Part shown: positions 25,690 through 37,447 of the stretch, one piece after another
Layout of the letters: each line of letters opens with the position of its first letter
Numbering within the stretch: position 1 is the first letter of the stretch
DNA from: Physcomitrium patens
Taxonomy: Eukaryota; Streptophyta; Bryopsida; Funariales; Funariaceae
NCBI RefSeq assembly: GCF_000002425.4
Contig: NC_037254.1
Span: forward strand, 24,732,276-24,796,275
Direction of reading: 5' to 3'
Length of the DNA: 64,000 nucleotides
Notes under the pieces: generated by a model
Databases searched by the model: none
The model's input: the letters and a program-made list of their open reading frames with translations, nothing else
Told to the model about the DNA's origin: nothing
Position numbers and translations under genes: made by a program

Positions 25690-28239
25690 GCGCACAGAAC
25701 TAGTGTCAAGAGTATGTGTATAAATGTATATGTATGCTCACAACCAACATGGCATTTGCACAAACCATTCACACAAACACAAATGTATTATTTGATAATT
25801 ATAAGGCTTGAGGTGCATAGGAAGAGTTTGGAGGGCCTACCTAATAGCTTATATATATATATATATATCTATATAGAAACAAGAATAGGGCAACCATTAG
25901 TCTCAAGAGAAGCTATGTTGTACTTTGGTCTTAGTATAAAACTTTGTAATGTCATCATATTTTCCAACTATCCTTCTAGTTCTTTTATATCTTATTATTG
26001 TTTGTTGTCTCTTAAGCTTCTTTCTTCTTTAGTGGTATATGAGTATATTGACTATCAAATTCTTATTCACAATTAGTAGCTTCGTTGCATTTTTTTTGTT
26101 AAGTAAACTTTCATCTACTTGTAGGGTTGTAAAGAAAGCAAAATTAGATATATTAGCAAAAATAATACAATATGTATCTTTGAACGGATGTAAAGAATAG
26201 TGTTTAGCAGAAATTATCAAAAAGATCTTAGATTGATATTTGGAGAGGTTTGGTGATGAATTAGGATCAAAACCACACCTTAGGTTATAAAAGTGGGTGT
26301 TTAGAATAAAAAAATGGATTTGTTTTGTTGATTGCAAAAAATATTCAAAGATTAACTTGATGTAATTTCTTTTAGACTTGATTTTGGATGTGGATAGAAT
26401 GATGATTTCATAAGATTTGAAGATGAGAATATTAAATAATGGTTATGTCCTATTATTTGCAATAGGATTGTAGATGAAGACCAAAATAAGCATTTTTTAT
26501 GGAGTGGTATAAATGTAAGTAAGATTCTTAATTTGGATTGAATTTAGTAGTTCCTATTGCTTTAAAATGATGTCATTACTTGAAATATAGTAAAATATTT
26601 TTGAATAGTTTGTTCAAAAAATTGATTGTTTTTATTTATTTATTTATTCTTATTTCTTATAATATCTTTTAGTTACAAAGGTTTTGAAATTTGCATATAT
26701 CATTAGCAAAGAGTGTTTTTAATTCCTTTTCATTGTAATTTGAAACTTTGAATTTAATTAATTAATTTCATCAATGGTTATTTAAATTTAATTGGATAAG
26801 ATTCTTTGAATTTAAATTTGAAGAAACTTTGAGGTTTTTAAATTTTTTAAATTTATTATTATTTATTTATTTTGAACAATCTGCCTATCTAATTGAAATG
26901 ATTTTATTTGAGCCAATAATGAACTTAGTTTGATGTATTTTTGCTTAATTTGATGCCATGTAAATAGTTCAATAATGAGCTATTTTTGCTAATAAATTGA
27001 CATTTAGGTTGATAAAAGAAGATGGCTAATACTTACATGAATAAGAAGCTTTTTAATTCAAATTTTAAGTTTAATATTCTTTAAAATTTATATACTTAGA
27101 ATTTATAAGTATTATAAAATTTGTACACTTTTATAAGAAAAATCAACAGTTTAATTAATTCATCTTGAGCAATTCTACCAACTTGGAATTAATTGTAGTA
27201 ACAATATCCATCATTTTTTGAAGATCATAAGTTATAATCATAAAGAAATTGCTAACTACTCAAAAATCATCTTTTATTTGTAATACTATTTTCTTCTCTA
27301 TTTTTGATGCTATAAAAATATTATTTCAAGTCTCGTTAGAAACAAGTATTATTATTTAAAATCTTATATTTAAATAAAATATTTAGAAAATACATCTTTA
27401 ATTATACGTGATTCTAAATACAATTTTTGAACAAATCTTAGCTTTATTGTAATATGCAATATAATAAAAATTATGATTTATAATAATAGATTTTTTTTAT
27501 TATTATTTTTTTTATAACAATGTTGCTTACAAAAAAAATCAAATGGCACAAGGTTAGTTGGAACTAGAAGAATAACAAGTAGGAAGATAAGAACAACAAT
27601 GACAATATCAAAACATATATTTAGATATAACTTGAGTATGGAATAAGAAGTTAGAATAGTCAAGGATTTGAAAAATATCACAATATATTTTCATGAAATT
27701 GCAAGTTCAATACAATGTTTTGATAGTAGAATCTCAAGATAGAATATTACAGGGCCAAAGGCCATATAATTCTAAGATTTTGATAGTAAACAAGCTCATT
27801 CATAAGAAATGTGTGTATGTGAGTGGTACTTTTATAGAGTTGTATCTCAAATATGTTTGTTATTTCTAAACCTCTAGTAATATTTTTTAACTATATTAAG
27901 GAGCATCGCGTGACAAAACTTTTAGGGAAGTCAATGGAGAATGAATACAAGATCTATAAGCAAGCTGAATAGAGGAAGTAGAATAGGAAGGAACACAGAA
28001 AGAACTTTCTTCAACCATCGTTAATTTAGTGAGCTTAGGAAATATTTGAAAGAAGCCGCCATTGTTATTATCTTTGAACAAACTAAAGATTTTTAGATTT
28101 AATTATAATAATATTTTATAATAATAGAAAATTGTATGAAAATAAATTTATAAGAGATGCTATAATATTACAATAATTTCATATAAATAGTCAATACCTT
28201 ACAACATAGAGTCCAAATAACCTAACAAAGGATACAACA
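25690..28239. other. AT-rich intergenic DNA, nothing recognised
   Basis: No gene or transposon domain was recognised on either strand. A (TA)n microsatellite lies at about 25,849-25,869. The open frames at 25660-26076 plus and 26029-26337 minus are AT-rich, overlap each other and match nothing I know. Confidence 0.6.
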
Positions 28240-29836
28240 AGACTCCAACCAAAAGTCTACCTATTATGGGGGTTATGAATACTCCAACAATGTTTGTATC
28301 AATTCTAACAATGGTAGTGAACTAGAGACATCTAAACCTCAAATATCTCATTTTATACTATACAAGTGACTTAGATAAGCATATCAAAGCTTATCTAATT
28401 ATGGTTGAGATTAACAAAGTCTTATCTCTCAAAACATTGAAACAAATGTTTTGAATAATATTAAGAGAAGCATGTATAAAATGATTTCTATCATTTACAT
28501 AAAGGCATTCCAAAACCACTTAGAAAGGCTTTACACTAAGTTTTATTAAGAGATTCAAAGACATAGAAACTAACAATAACATCTTACTTGGATTATCAAA
28601 AGTTAAACAAATCAACCACAAAATAATAAGAGATTATCTATGTCAATAATCTAATCTTTTGAAAAAACTTGATAGTATTTTTATAGATTCTATTCAAACT
28701 TTATGGTTTAAATAAAAACTATGACTTAGAATTTGGCAAAATATGATGTATATGTGATCAAAGAATATGGAAAAAATAATAGAAGTTACTCTCAAGTTTG
28801 GACTTATACTTGTCTTTTTTACAAAAATAAGAAAAAATGAATTATGGTAATACTTTGGTGATTAAAAATATTTTCATGAAATGTAATTAAAAAAATACCA
28901 ATAGGATTCAGCTAATCCTAACAATTACTTAATATATATTTGAAGCAAATTAACTATGGCAATTATTAAAATGATAGAAGAAATTAAGTATAATATATTT
29001 TAATTATAATATAATGGTTGATTAAATATCTAAATAACAAAAATATATTTATGTTATAAATGTAGAGCCAACCACAGAATTAATAAATGCATTTATGGAC
29101 AACAATGGTGAATGATGTACCAAAATCAACAAACCAATGCTATTATGAGGTGACCATCACGAGCACAAAAGTATTCTATTTACATACTATATCTATGGTA
29201 TAAGCTAACTATGCTATTGTAAGCATTTGAATAACCTAATGCTGACATAAAACACTAAAAGAAACAAATCCAAAATCCTATATTTTATATACTTCAAAAC
29301 ATTGGAAGAGGCTTGAGAAGATTTGTGAGCAAGTATAATAAGAACTATGCACACATCAAAATACAAATCCAACAATCTTTAGGTCTAAGTAAACCATGAT
29401 TGAAAATATATTTAAGAACACTATAGTTACTATTACATCAGCTCAATTGCTCAAATTCAATTCCAAGCTATTGTCTTATCTAAAATACAAGGCCTATCTA
29501 AAACCATTGAAGAAAGTGGTTGCTGATTTGAACATTTTAACAATGATCTAGATGCCATAGTTATTAAAATTGGCATTGAAAACCACGAGTTAAATAGTAT
29601 ACTTATAAATGGAGGATCTAAAATTTATGTGATTGCAAATCATATCTACAAATTCTTTAGACGACTTCAAATTGAAGCATCTTTATTCATATTTTAATAA
29701 ACTAATGATGCTTGAATTAAATCTTTAGATATGTTTCAAAATACAACCATTGTAATAGAAGAGATTCAAGTCTCTGTTGTGTTTTTCATAGTTGAAATAT
29801 CAATTATGAATCATTTTTGCTTATCTTAAAAATCAT
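28240..29836 (+). pseudogene. Tat/Athila-like Ty3/gypsy relic, piece 1 (gag and protease)
   Basis: A heavily decayed gypsy gag followed by protease. A gag-like stretch around 28,500-28,700 reads, with frame changes, as KVKQINHKIIRDY and SNLLKKLDS. The protease (29,540-29,810) has INGGSKIYVI, corresponding to the ILVDGGSSVNI-type active-site motif of non-chromovirus plant gypsy elements (active-site Asp now Asn). The relic is cut at about 29,837 by copy A and resumes at 35,675 and 56,853. Assignment to the Tat/Athila side rests on this motif and on the reverse transcriptase in piece 3. Confidence 0.6.
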
Positions 29837-30161
29837 TGTAGCCTATACATTGAAAAACTTGCGTTGTTAGTCAAGGCATGTGTCCTACAAAGTCAATACA
29901 TATTGGAGGTCCTATAGAACATCGCCACATAGCCCCTAATAAGATAGTATATATAGAGACAAGAGTGAAGCCTTCTTCACTCTTCTCAACTCCTTTCTTG
30001 CTTCCAGTCTAATTTCAAGGGTCTCTCATTTTCTTAACTTTTGGCAATAGTCTTTCCCGTTTCTTTCTTAATATACATATCATGTTATTTCTATTTTGTC
30101 ATCTTTCTATGACAGAAGTCTCACTTGTTTATTTGTCTTTATCATATTCTTGTGCTGGATA
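29837..30161 (+). repeat. Copy A 5' LTR (truncated)
   Basis: Matches the last 325 bp or so of the 3' LTR at 35116-35674; about the first 235 bp are missing. It retains TATATATAG near 29,948, the hairpin around the predicted RNA start, and the U5 end, where the normal terminal TTGACA reads as GGATA. The sequence continues into the primer-binding site at 30,162. Confidence 0.88.
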
Positions 30162-30175
30162 GATTGACAAGAGTA
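30162..30175 (+). promoter_or_regulatory. Primer-binding site of copy A (self-complementary type)
   Basis: GATTGACAAGAGTA directly follows the LTR. Its TTGACAAGA is complementary to the LTR segment just downstream of the TATA box (8 of 9 positions in this copy's 5' LTR). It has no TGG start, so it does not look like a tRNA 3'-end complement. See the self-priming finding. Confidence 0.55.
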
Positions 30176-30350
30176 CACTTACAATATCAAAGCTTTGTCT
30201 AATCTTCATTAAGTGTGGATTACTCCTTTTTCTTGATAAGATATAAGCATATTAGAAGATGCGGATTATCCTCTTCTAAACTAATATTGTCCTTAGTATT
30301 TTCTTTGTTCTCAAGTTTTCTCTTCTATTTGTCTTGAGCATTATTAGACA

Positions 30351-31070
30351 TTGAACTTCAATCCCAAAGTTATCCAACTCCAGGATCGCAAGTTAGATTC
30401 ATTGGTACGCTTTTTTCAGGTTCAGCATTATCATGGTTTTCATCTTTTTTTGAACAACAAGATCCAATATTGGATAATCTAGAGGCTTTTTTGGCAAAGT
30501 TTCGATCCATGTATGGAGAATATGATGTAATTCATGTTGCAACCAATAAGATCTGTATTTTATAACAAGGCAATCAATAAGTAATGATAAATGCTTCACA
30601 ATTTTGACAACTTACAACTAATATCAAGTGAAATGATAGTACACTTATTAGTAAATTTTTCTATGGATTACAGTATGAGATAAAAAAATTAATGCTCAAC
30701 TTATCTGATCCTCAAACATTGAGTCAAGCAATTGACTTTGCTATGAAGTGCGACAATTACCTTTTTGAATTCTAATCTGAGAATCGTACAAGTGGACCTT
30801 AACGTTACTATAATTCAATAGCAATACCATCATCTCTTCAATATATACTTTCGAAAGTAGAGGATATGCAAATTAATGCAGTATATCTCAAACCTCTTAA
30901 TGAGCAAGAAAAGACTCGCTGTAGTCAAGAAGGATTGTACTTATATTATAGAAAACCTAAGCACACTGCTCAATATTTTCCAAAGAAGCAAGGCAACCAT
31001 AAAATGAGGAGTATGGTGATCAATGGAGATAGCATGTCAAAAAACGAATTTGTCTAGCTATAATAGGGAG
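30351..31070 (+). pseudogene. Copy A gag (nucleocapsid part), broken
   Basis: Encodes the middle and C-terminal part of gag, with WFSSFFE and VRFIGTLF-like motifs near the start and a zinc-knuckle region around 30,920-30,990. The CCHC knuckle is destroyed: both first cysteines read as Tyr (LYLYYRKPKHTAQYF), fitting TGT to TAT changes. The longest open piece is 30866-31057. The N-terminal gag and start codon are deleted. Confidence 0.85.
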
Positions 31071-31071
31071 C

Positions 31072-31710
31072 ATGCGGCTGAAACCTTGTACAATGCCTAA
31101 TGAAGGTCTTATCCTCTCCTTAGAATCCTCTCCATGTTTTACAATAAATGTTATTCTAAGACCTAAACATCTCAAAGCCTTTGCCTTGCTAGATTCAGGA
31201 GCCACAGCATGTTTCTTAGATGAAAAATTTGCTAAAAGATATAGTATATTTTTAATAAAGAAAACTAAATCTGTTCATGTAGAAGTCATAGATGGTCGTC
31301 CGCTATCTTCACGAGATGTTACTCATAAAATCCTTCTTATAGAAATAGCAACTAATGGTCATAGTAGCTTTGTAATATTTAATATCATTAGATCTTCTTC
31401 TAATCCAGTCATTTTAGATTTATCATGGTTAAAAAAATATAATCCTAAAATAGATTTGACTTCTCATAGTCTTGTCTTTTCTAAAATTATAACTAAGAGT
31501 ATGGTTAATCAAGTAGAAAGTCATAAGTCTAATATAATTAAACTTATATTTGTAGGTGCAAGTGCTTTCTTGCATGCTGCAAAAGAAGGATCACCTTATG
31601 TCATTATGCCACACCTGTTTCCATTGTTGAAAAGACTTCAAGTGGCATTCCAAGCCAATATCAAGATTTTTAAGATGTATTTGAGAAAAAGAATGCATAT
31701 ATTCTTCTAG
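31072..31710 (+). pseudogene. Copy A protease region
   Basis: An open frame of 212 codons holds the retropepsin domain; the active-site motif LLDSGATACFLDEKF is at about 31,185-31,230. A second conserved block (VILDLSWLKKYNP) follows near 31,410-31,450. Frame breaks follow 31,600, before reverse transcriptase. In the intact element protease would be continuous with pol. Confidence 0.88.
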
Positions 31711-31779
31711 AACATCATTCCTAAAATTGCTCAATTGACCTTCAAGAAGGAGCACAACTGCTATTTGGACCAATCTAAA

Positions 31780-33012
31780 ATTTATTTCAAAATGAATTGG
31801 TTGAACTCAAGGAGTATATTGAAGAGAATTTGGCCAAGAACTTCATATGCCATTCCAAATTTCTAGCAGGAGCTTCAATTTTATTTGTGAAGAAAAAAGA
31901 TGGATCATTGCGGATGTGTGTTGATTATCGAGGACTCAACAAAATCACTATAAAAAATAGGTGCCCACTACGTTTGATATCTAGACTTCTTGATCAGTTG
32001 AATCAAGCTAAGATATATAGAAAAATAGATCTATGGAGAGCATATAATTTGGTATGCATCAAAGAAGGAGATGAATGGAAGACTGCGTTTCGAACAAGGT
32101 ATGGATATTTTGAATATAACATCATGCCTTTTGGACTTATAAATGCATCAGCAACATTCCAACATCTAATGAATGATGTCTTTTGAGAGTTTTTAGATGA
32201 TTTTATTGTCTGTTACCTAGACGACATCTTAATCTATTCTAAGAATGAAGAAGAACACGAACTTCATGTTTTCCAAGTATTACAAAAACTAAGAGATACA
32301 AGATTCTATGCTAAGATAAAAAAGTGTGTATTTCTCACTACTCAAGTCAACTTCTTAGGATACATCATTTCAAATGATGGACTTATGATGGATGCTAAGA
32401 AAGTTCAAACTATTGTAAATTCGAAGATCTCAAAAATGGTAATAGATGTCCAATGTTTTTTGGGATTTGCCAACTACTATCGGATCTTCATCAAAGACTT
32501 CTCTCAAGTTGCAGCTCCACTTACATATTTGACTTGCAAAGACAACCTTCAATAGAGTCAAGAAGTAGAAGTAGCATTTGAAGCTTTGAAGAAAGCCTTT
32601 GTTTTTGCACCAATCTTATATTGTGTCAATTTTTCTAAACCATTTTTTATGGAAACAAATGCATTAGACTTTGCTTTAGGTACTGTATTGTCACAAATGG
32701 GAATAGATAATAAACTTCACCCAATAGCTTTTTATTCCAGAAATTTTTTAGCAACTGAGATCAATTAGGAGATCCATGACAAAGAACTTTTTGCAATCGT
32801 GGATTTGTATTAAGAATGATACCATTATTTAGAAGGTTCTCTAGCCTAGTCATAGTATATACGAATCACAAGAACCTTGAATATTTTATATCAATATATG
32901 TTTTGAATTGTTGCCAAGCCCGTTGGAGTATGTCTTTATCAAGATTCGAATTCAAGATCACTTATCGTCTAAAAAAACTACAAGGTTTGTCAGATGCACT
33001 CTCTAGATGATC
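31780..33012 (+). pseudogene. Copy A reverse transcriptase and RNase H
   Basis: Reverse transcriptase starts near 31,797 with the [14 protein letters not shown] block, then [18 protein letters not shown], and the intact catalytic box YLDD at 32214-32225. A stop at the FREF position (about 32,184) splits the domain. RNase H follows (32,590-33,010; PILYCVNFSKPF, METNALDFALG, TNHKNLEYF), ending in SDALSR before integrase. The DAS-type catalytic motif reads NAL here. Several TAG and TGA codons interrupt it. Confidence 0.9.
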
Positions 33013-33097
33013 TTACCTTGGACCAAAAGAAGGAGATGCTGCTTTTCATCAACAACAAATAATTCTCTTGAAGCCAGAGCATCTTCATCTTTGAGCT

Positions 33098-34330
33098 ATG
33101 AAATCAACACTAACTGATGATTTAACTTTCAATAAGAAAGTTCAGTCAAGTATGTCTTCTCATCCTTTTATTCGTGATATTAAGAGAAATCCTTCAAATT
33201 CTCATGATGCTTCTAAATTTGAATTCAAGAAGAATCTACTATATTTTGAGGGACGCCTATATGTTCCAGAAGATGAAGCTCGATTCCGTGTTCTTCAAGC
33301 TCATCATGACTTTCCAGTAGTAGGACACTTTGGGTACAATAAAACTTAGGAACTAATATTCAGGGATTTTCGGTGGGCACAAATGTTGAAAGCAGTCAAA
33401 GATTTTATACAAACTTGTGATATTTGTTGGAGATCAAAAACTCCTTGTCATCGATCTTTTAGACTTCTTCAGCCATTATCCATTCCAGAACAACCATGGT
33501 CTTCTATTTCTATGGATTTCATCACGGATCTTCCAATCTCAGGTTCTTATGACTCTATATTCGTGATAGTAGATCATTTTATCAAGATGGCACATTTTGT
33601 ACCCTATACAAAATCTATCATAGGTGAAGAAATAGCTAAGCTTTTTCTTGACAATATCTATCGCTATCATGGATTACCTAAGCATATTATATTAGATAGG
33701 AGAACTCAATTTTTATCAAGATTTTGGTGGACTCTTTTCAAGATTCTAAAAGTGGATATAAAACTATCTTCGACATTCCATCATCAAACTGATGGATAAA
33801 CGGAGTGTGTTAATCAAGTTTTGGAGCAGTATATAAGATGTATCATTAACTATCAATAAGATGATTTGACAACTCTTTTACCATTGGCAGAGTTTGCTTA
33901 CAATAACATGGTACATTCTTCTACAAAAAAAATACCTTTCTTTGTCAATTATAGTTACCATCCACAACTTGATACTTTTGACTTTTCAAAAGTTGATAAT
34001 CCTATTGCAAAAGATTTGGCAATTCATTTATCAGAGCTACATGCAACGATGAAGGGGTAGTTAAAAGAAGCTCAAGAACAACAAAAGGTCAATGCAGATG
34101 TCTATCGAAAGGAACAACCACCATTCTTCTTGAGTGATAAGGTATAGCTACTTTGTTGCAATATCAAGACCACTCATGTTTGTGACAAGTTGGACTATCA
34201 AAGGGTTGGACCATTTTCTATTTTTGCACAAATCAATCCAGTTGCATATCATTTACACCTATCAGAGTCAGTGAAAATCCATCCAATATTCTATGTGTCT
34301 CTTTTTGAATCATACAAGAAAGTGGACATA
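33098..34330 (+). pseudogene. Copy A integrase
   Basis: The zinc-binding segment is at about 33,285-33,440 (HHDFPVVGHFG, then CDICWRSK, with one cysteine of the pair changed). The catalytic core follows: MDFITDLP gives the first Asp, LDRRTQF the second, and the Glu survives in TECVNQ after a stop. The C-terminal part runs to about 34,330 (INPVAYHLHL, IHPIFYVSLFE). Open pieces are 33098-33349, 33383-33799, 33866-34060 and 34190-34480, in agreement with a single decayed frame. Confidence 0.92.
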
Positions 34331-34369
34331 TCAAGAAGAAGACAAGCTCCACCTTCTCTTATAAAAGTG

Positions 34370-34545
34370 GACAATAATGAAGAGTTTGAAATGGAAGAAT
34401 TCTTAGATTCAAGGCGATGCCAAAATAAATTAGAATATCTTGTCCATTGGTGCAGATATGATATTAGTGAATGCACATGAGAGCCAATAAAGAATCTTGG
34501 AAATGCAACAAAGGGGGTTGAGGCTTTTCATCGATGACATCCATC
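34370..34545 (+). pseudogene. Copy A chromodomain
   Basis: EEFEMEEFLDSRR, then LEYLVHWCRYD and a NATKGVEAFHR-like end match the chromodomain at the C-terminus of chromovirus integrases, which directs insertion to marked chromatin. The conserved Trp of TWEP is a TGA stop at 34478-34480; copies B and E have TAG at the same codon. Confidence 0.88.
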
Positions 34546-34652
34546 AAAATCAAGATGAAAACCTTCTTTATAAAAGAAATAAGATTTAGGCAAGATAACA
34601 TTCTACTTTCAATCCTTGTTTGTAGCTTCTTTGTAGTTGTGACATTCAAGAG

Positions 34653-35074
34653 ATGGAGAATCAGCAACCAACAGATTCGACTCAAGAGCCTTCGTTTCTG
34701 ACTTGCCAGACGAGATATTATAATTGTCACAACCTTCAAGACGATACAATAGAAATGAAGATCTTCAAGAACAACATGTTTTTCTTCGAATAAATGGCAA
34801 GATACAACGCGTTTGGTATCACGACCTTGGAAGGGATTCCTGATGTTTGGTGATTTTCATAGAGGTAGGAACAACTCTTGATGGTGTTCCAAATATTTTA
34901 TTTGAAGGAAGTTATGAAGGCCTCAACAATGATCAAATAATTGGGTGGTCTTCCCACTCTGGAATGGGACACTACCGATGGTTGAGAGGTCCTATCAATC
35001 GTCTTCAAAGAGAATAAAGATCAGAGTATGTGGGGAATATAATTCGTTGGATCATAGATTTTCTTAACATATGA
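34653..35074 (+). pseudogene. Post-pol reading frame of copy A (unknown function)
   Basis: After the pol stop and a spacer of about 100 nt, an ATG opens a frame that ends at 35,074, 41 nt before the 3' LTR. It equals the 423-nt frame of copies B and E except for one missing base near 34,690. Three in-frame stops interrupt it. The best-kept part reads FIEVGTTLDG, then LFEGSYEGLNNDQ, then GMGHYRWLRGP. No signal peptide or membrane segment is visible, so it does not look like an envelope gene. I recognise no family. Confidence 0.55.
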
Positions 35075-35115
35075 TTATCGCTCCTTGTAGAACTCATTCC
35101 TAGAAGGGGCGGTAA

Positions 35116-35674
35116 TGTCATGGACAAACGCATGTAAGCCAATAATTACATATATAAATAGGTAGAAGTAAGTAAAAATAAGTAAAAGTAAGTTAATTCT
35201 ATAGTATTTGATTTAAAAGCTTCCTAAAAGCTTAATAGATGCTACTTTCACTTTATAGGTGTCTTTAATTGACTTTTTGGGATTAAAAATGTGGTCAACA
35301 AGTTGGCCATGTGCCACATATATTGTTAACTTGAAGACCAATCTAACTATGTGGCCTACACATAGAAAAACTTGCCTTGTAAGTCAAGGCATGTATACTA
35401 CAAAGTCAACACATATTGGAGGTCCTATAGAATGTTGCCACATAGCTCCTAGTAAGATAGTATATATAGAGACAAGAGTGAAGCCTTCTTCACTCTTGTT
35501 AATTCTTTTCTTGCTTCCAGTCTAGCTTCAAGGGTCTCTCGTTTTCTTGGCTTTTGGTAATAGCCTTTCCCGTTTCTTTCTTAATATACATATCATGTTA
35601 TTTCTATTTTGTCATCTTTCTATGAGAGAAGTCTCACTTGTTTATTTATCTTAATCATCTTCTTGTCCTTAATA
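35116..35674 (+). repeat. Copy A 3' LTR
   Basis: A 559-bp LTR starting TGTCATGGACA after the purine tract AGAAGGGGCGGTAA. It contains TATATATAG near 35,462 and the GACAAGAGTGAAG hairpin. The end is diverged (CCTTAATA where copy E has CCTTGACA). It aligns along its whole length with both copy E LTRs. Confidence 0.93.
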
Positions 35675-36150
35675 ATTATACAAGAAAAACCTAATTACCA
35701 ATTTATTAACTTATATACAACTATTGGATCTTAAGGCTAAATATTGACCAAAAATTACTAGTGTTTGTACTAGAACCAAACTTGGTCCCTATAACAATAA
35801 TTAATCTTGAAAAAATAATGAACAACAAAGAATTAGATGTACTTATTAATTTTACTATTAAGCTTCAAGACAATCCTATAATTGACAAATAATTAGCATA
35901 TATCAAACTTAAAAGAAAAGTTATCACAAAATGGTTTCAAAATTTAAAGAAAAAAATAGAAATATCTAGTCATAGGACATTTAAAGAATCCAAACATGTC
36001 AACATAAATGTCAATACATCAAATAAAATAAAGACTACCATGATACCACTCTAACATGAATACTAAGATATTTTTGCATGGTTGCATAAAGATCTAAAGG
36101 ATCTACTTGCTAAGATTAATAAGCATTAAATTGATCTTGTTTCAAATACC
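35675..36150 (+). pseudogene. Tat/Athila-like relic, piece 2
   Basis: Decayed spacer between protease and reverse transcriptase of the base-layer element. Near 36,070-36,150 it reads FAWLHKDLKDLLAKINKH-like sequence, matching the block just before reverse transcriptase in plant gypsy elements. The frame resumes at 56,853, where the same motif continues into MNLNYAQK. ATACC at 36146-36150 is one copy of copy B's target duplication. Confidence 0.65.
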
Positions 36151-36694
36151 TTTCACATAGATATATATTTACCCTCATAATTATGTAGATAATAAGAATA
36201 TATAGAAATAAGTCAAAGTAGATTAATATGATAATATCTTATGAAAAGCTTCCTAGAAGCTTTATAGACACTACTTTGTTTTTGTACATGTCTATAGGTG
36301 ATTGATAGGTTGAAAACTTTACCTATAAAGAAACTACATGTCGACATATTGACCACTTATTGCACAAGTTAAAAATATGGTGCACATCTAAGAAACTTGC
36401 CTTGCATATTATACTTCTGTCTTCCAAGTTGGATGCATATTAGAGGTCCCACAGCATGTCACCACATAATTCTTAGTTAAGTAGTATATATAGAAGCAAG
36501 AGTGAGGCCTTCCTCATTCTTATCAATTCCTTTCTTACTTTTAGTCTAGTTTCAAGGGTCTTATGTTTTCTAGTCTTTAGCAATAGCCATTCCAATTCTT
36601 CCTTGAATATACATACTTTCTTCTATTTTGTCACTTTTCTTTTGACACATATTCCATAAGTTTATGTATCTTCTTCTAGTTTGTATCCTTAACT
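36151..36694 (+). repeat. Copy B 5' LTR
   Basis: A 544-bp LTR matching 56311-56852. It carries TATATATAG at about 36,485, then AAGAGTGAGG and CCTCATTCTT hairpin arms. It ends CCTTAACT, next to the primer-binding site GATTGACTAGAAT (36695-36707). The first bases (TTTCACATAG) are diverged from TGTTATAG in the 3' LTR. Confidence 0.85.
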
Positions 36695-36912
36695 GATTGA
36701 CTAGAATATACATACAATAATAGAGCTTTGTCTTTTTTCAATTAAGAGTAGATTATTTTTTTTTTAATAAGACATAAGTATATTAGAAGTTATAGATTAT
36801 CCTCTTCTAAACTAATATTATTTTTAGATTTTTTTTCTTGATTCTTGAGTATTTTATTTTGTGAGAATAGACATTTTTTTTTTTTTTTTTTTTTTTTTTT
36901 TATTGTATTAGC

Positions 36913-37447
36913 ATGGCAGATCTTATTCAAATGAAGAGTGCAATAGCTCAAATGCATGAACAAATGAGAGAATTTTTATTTGCAATGCATCAACTCAGTC
37001 TACTACCATAAGTAGTAATAAGATTATCAAGCAATGAAGATATATAGATGATTGGAGTTGCTTCAATATCTACATTAAGCCATATTACTGCTTCTACAAT
37101 AGAACCTCATTCAAATTTCAAGGATCCAAATATTAGATTATCTAAAAAGTTTAATGGTACAAGATCTAAGTTTTGAAGATTCATCAATCAAGTGCAACTA
37201 GTGATTGAACTACAACCTCAAAGTTATCCAATTCAAGGATCACAAGTCAGGTTTATTAAAATACTACTTTCAAGTTCTACTTTATCATGATTTTCATCAT
37301 TTTTTGAATGACATGATCTAATATTGGATAAATTCAAAGCACTCTTAGTAGAATTTTGATCTATGTATGGAGAACATGATGCAATCCATATTGCAACCAA
37401 CAAGATTTGTATCTTACGATAAGACAATCGATCAATGACATTATTAC
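36913..37447 (+). pseudogene. Copy B gag, N-terminal part
   Basis: ATGGCAG at 36,913 starts a gag homologous to copy E's, with LIQMKSAIAQMHEQM and FQ-INQVQLVIELQ-like blocks. A run of 28 T (36874-36901) sits 12 bases before the ATG; copy E has ordinary sequence there. Stops include TGA at 37288-37290 where copy A has Trp. The frame is cut at 37,448 by an NCGN element. Confidence 0.88.

Larger units (their letters stand above)
29837..35674 (+). mobile_element. Chromovirus copy A (Ty3/gypsy), 5' truncated
   Basis: A Ty3/gypsy element with a truncated 5' LTR, gag, protease, reverse transcriptase, RNase H, integrase, chromodomain, a post-pol reading frame and a complete 3' LTR. It sits inside the Tat-like relic. 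A deletion of about 310 bp relative to copy E removes the gag start codon: leader sequence ending near 30,350 joins the middle of gag directly. The 5' LTR is incomplete, so no target duplication can be checked. Stops occur in every domain, mostly at positions where copies B or E keep a Trp, Gln or Arg codon. Confidence 0.93.

Noticed and set aside
35675..35691. PBS-like string (ACAAGAA) right after copy A's 3' LTR, which could mean a second element starts there
   Set aside because: The following sequence does not match the leader of copies A, B or E and instead reads as the Tat-like relic. A 7-base match is expected by chance in AT-rich DNA.
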